Source of the DNA: Caballeronia sordidicola
Lineage (GTDB): Bacteria > Pseudomonadota > Gammaproteobacteria > Burkholderiales > Burkholderiaceae
Assembly: GCF_000729995.1 (NCBI RefSeq)
Contig: NZ_JNFG01000216.1
Location: forward strand, 1 to 63,728
Direction of reading: 5' to 3'
Length of the DNA stretch: 63,728 nucleotides
Below the pieces are notes generated by a model that was given only the letters and a program-made list of their open reading frames with translations, ran no database searches and was not told the origin of the DNA. The position numbers and the translations under genes were made by a program. This document shows positions 62,871 to 63,728 of this stretch, piece after piece; positions within the stretch are counted from its first letter, which is position 1, and each line of letters opens with the position of its first letter.

Positions 62871-63293
62871 ATGCGATGCACGATCGTTCTTGAGTTCGAT
62901 AACGGTAATGGGAGTGTGGTGAAGCGCGTTGTGGTCATGCGGTTCACAGGCACATCGAAGACCAGACACCCGGAGACGTGGCACTGTCACTCGCCGAAGG
63001 CAAGTCATTGCTCAATTGTGTGCAGCAGGAGTTCGTTGTCGAGCAGATCGAACGTTTTTGCGCGTCGCGTAGATCCTGTGTGGACTGCGGCGTACAGCGT
63101 CGCCTGCACGATAGTCATTGCTCGGAGCTGAAGACCGCGCTGGGAAAGGTTTTCTATTGTCGCGAACGATGGAAGGCCTGCAATTGTGGTGCTGACGGCT
63201 CAAGACATGTTTCTCCGCTCAAGAACTACCTGACGGAGGCAAGCACCGGTGAACTGAGATGGCTGCACGCGGAGCTTGGCGCCACGATGCCGC
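62871..63293 (+). pseudogene. ISKra4-family transposase, N-terminal half
   Basis: ATG at 62871 with AGGAG 6 bases upstream opens MRCTIVLEFDNGNGSVVKRV; one missing base near 62942 shifts the frame, which continues as EDQTPGDVALSLAEGKSLLNCVQQEFVVEQIERF and the Cys-rich zinc-like segment CVDCGVQRRLHDSHCSELKT, then VFYCRERWKACNCGAD. Homology stops near ATMPR (63293). These are the first ~140 residues of an ISKra4 transposase. The C-terminal half of such a protein lies at 45512-46351. Confidence 0.75.
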
Positions 63294-63439
63294 GCGTCTG
63301 GCAACGTCATTGCTTAATCGACAACCTCCGCCTTGTCCGGAGTCCCCTACAACGCGGGCTTTTTCGTTTCCACACCCGCTGCGCACGCTCTCTGAAGTAT
63401 CATCGCAAGCCCACCGATTGACGTTCTGACCCATCCGCC

Positions 63440-63728
63440 ATGACTCAAAACTATCAAGCGATCCTCGAACGGATTCATCGCGAGATCGAACCGTGGCGCA
63501 CCGCGGGTCGCGTTGCTGACTACATTCCCGAACTGGCAAAAGTCCCGGCCAACAGCTTCGGCATGGCGATCGCCACACCGGCCGGCGAAGTCTTCCGTAC
63601 GGGCCAAGCCGACACTCGGTTTTCGATCCAAAGTATTTCAAAGCTATTCGCCTGCACGATGGCTTTCCGGCTGCTCGGAGATGAACTCTGGGAACGCGTC
63701 GGCCGCGAACCGTCCGGGACACCGTTCA
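63440..63728 (+). CDS. glsA: Glutaminase, N-terminal part (cut by window edge)
   Basis: The first 96 residues of a serine-type glutaminase. YQAILERIHREIEPWRTAGRVADYIPELAKV is the family's start, and FSIQSISKLFACTMAF contains the catalytic Ser-x-x-Lys. Converts glutamine to glutamate and ammonia. It runs off the window, so completeness is unknown. Starts 19 codons after the end of an unrelated frame; its promoter lies in 63300-63430. Confidence 0.85.
   Translation, partial: MTQNYQAILERIHREIEPWRTAGRVADYIPELAKVPANSFGMAIATPAGEVFRTGQADTRFSIQSISKLFACTMAFRLLGDELWERVGREPSGTPF

Noticed and set aside
63300..63430. Possible tRNA end or terminator before glsA (CTCCG...CGGAG and GCGGGCTTTTT)
   Set aside because: No cloverleaf can be drawn and the stem is too short to call.

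Overview
The window (63.7 kb, GC-rich, about 60 % by eye) looks like an accessory part of a Burkholderiaceae genome, most likely Paraburkholderia, Caballeronia or Burkholderia. Reasons: many LysR, IclR, AraC and TetR regulators beside catabolic operons, a DUF2783 partner in a homogentisate cluster, a DUF1329/DUF1302/RND/YCF48 set, and ISKra4- and IS6-type elements. Decayed genes are common, as expected of a secondary chromosome or megaplasmid. I saw no rRNA, tRNA, CRISPR array, replication origin or prophage.

Layout. 0-7.4 kb: a LysR 3' end, remnants including an EmrB-type transporter tail, three minus-strand genes (NAD(P)-binding oxidoreductase, YceI, SDR) with a divergent TetR regulator, a complete IS6-family element (4516-5336) and a zinc alcohol dehydrogenase. 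7.4-11.4 kb: a hybrid histidine kinase overlapping a periplasmic binding protein, a TorS/TorT-like sensory pair. 12.4-14.9 kb: a frameshifted small secreted protein and a lipoprotein that I read as a bacterial GH54 alpha-L-arabinofuranosidase. 15-20.8 kb: amino-acid ABC importer + LLM monooxygenase + flavin reductase + divergent LysR, probably organosulfur scavenging. 21-26.4 kb: GNAT, a small His-rich secreted protein, and LysR divergent from SDR-GST-Bcr/CflA. 26.6-30.5 kb: a stand-alone AICAR transformylase-domain protein and an OafA/SGNH acyltransferase. 31.4-35.7 kb: a GbsR/MarR regulator, its presumed membrane-protein operon, a divergent DCC thiol protein and three copies of one palindrome. 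35.8-45.4 kb: homogentisate pathway (flavin hydroxylase plus small partner, hmgA, fahA, maiA), two tandem IclR regulators, MBL hydrolase and MFS importer. 45.5-53.4 kb: half an ISKra4 transposase, then the DUF1329/DUF1302/RND/YCF48 envelope set. 53.7-62.7 kb: amine or amino-alcohol catabolism (APC permease, flavin oxidase, cupin, soluble PAS chemoreceptor, AraC, decayed aminotransferase, aldehyde dehydrogenase, frameshifted LuxR). 62.9 kb: the other half of an ISKra4 transposase, then the start of a glutaminase gene.

How the genes fit together: several units are self-contained import-oxidise-regulate modules. The aromatic module would take a hydroxyphenylacetate to fumarate and acetoacetate. 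The amine module would import an amine, oxidise it with a flavin oxidase and an aldehyde dehydrogenase, and tie metabolism to behaviour through a chemoreceptor-like protein. The observations most worth checking are the GH54 lipoprotein with its unknown C-terminal module, the 4-bp-spaced GTTATTTCTGT palindromes around the GbsR locus, the ISKra4 halves 16.5 kb apart, the miniature PAS receptor, and the stand-alone AICAR transformylase. Four genes carry apparent single-base frameshifts (12.45, 48.77, 62.13 and 62.94 kb); read-level confirmation would separate real decay from assembly error.
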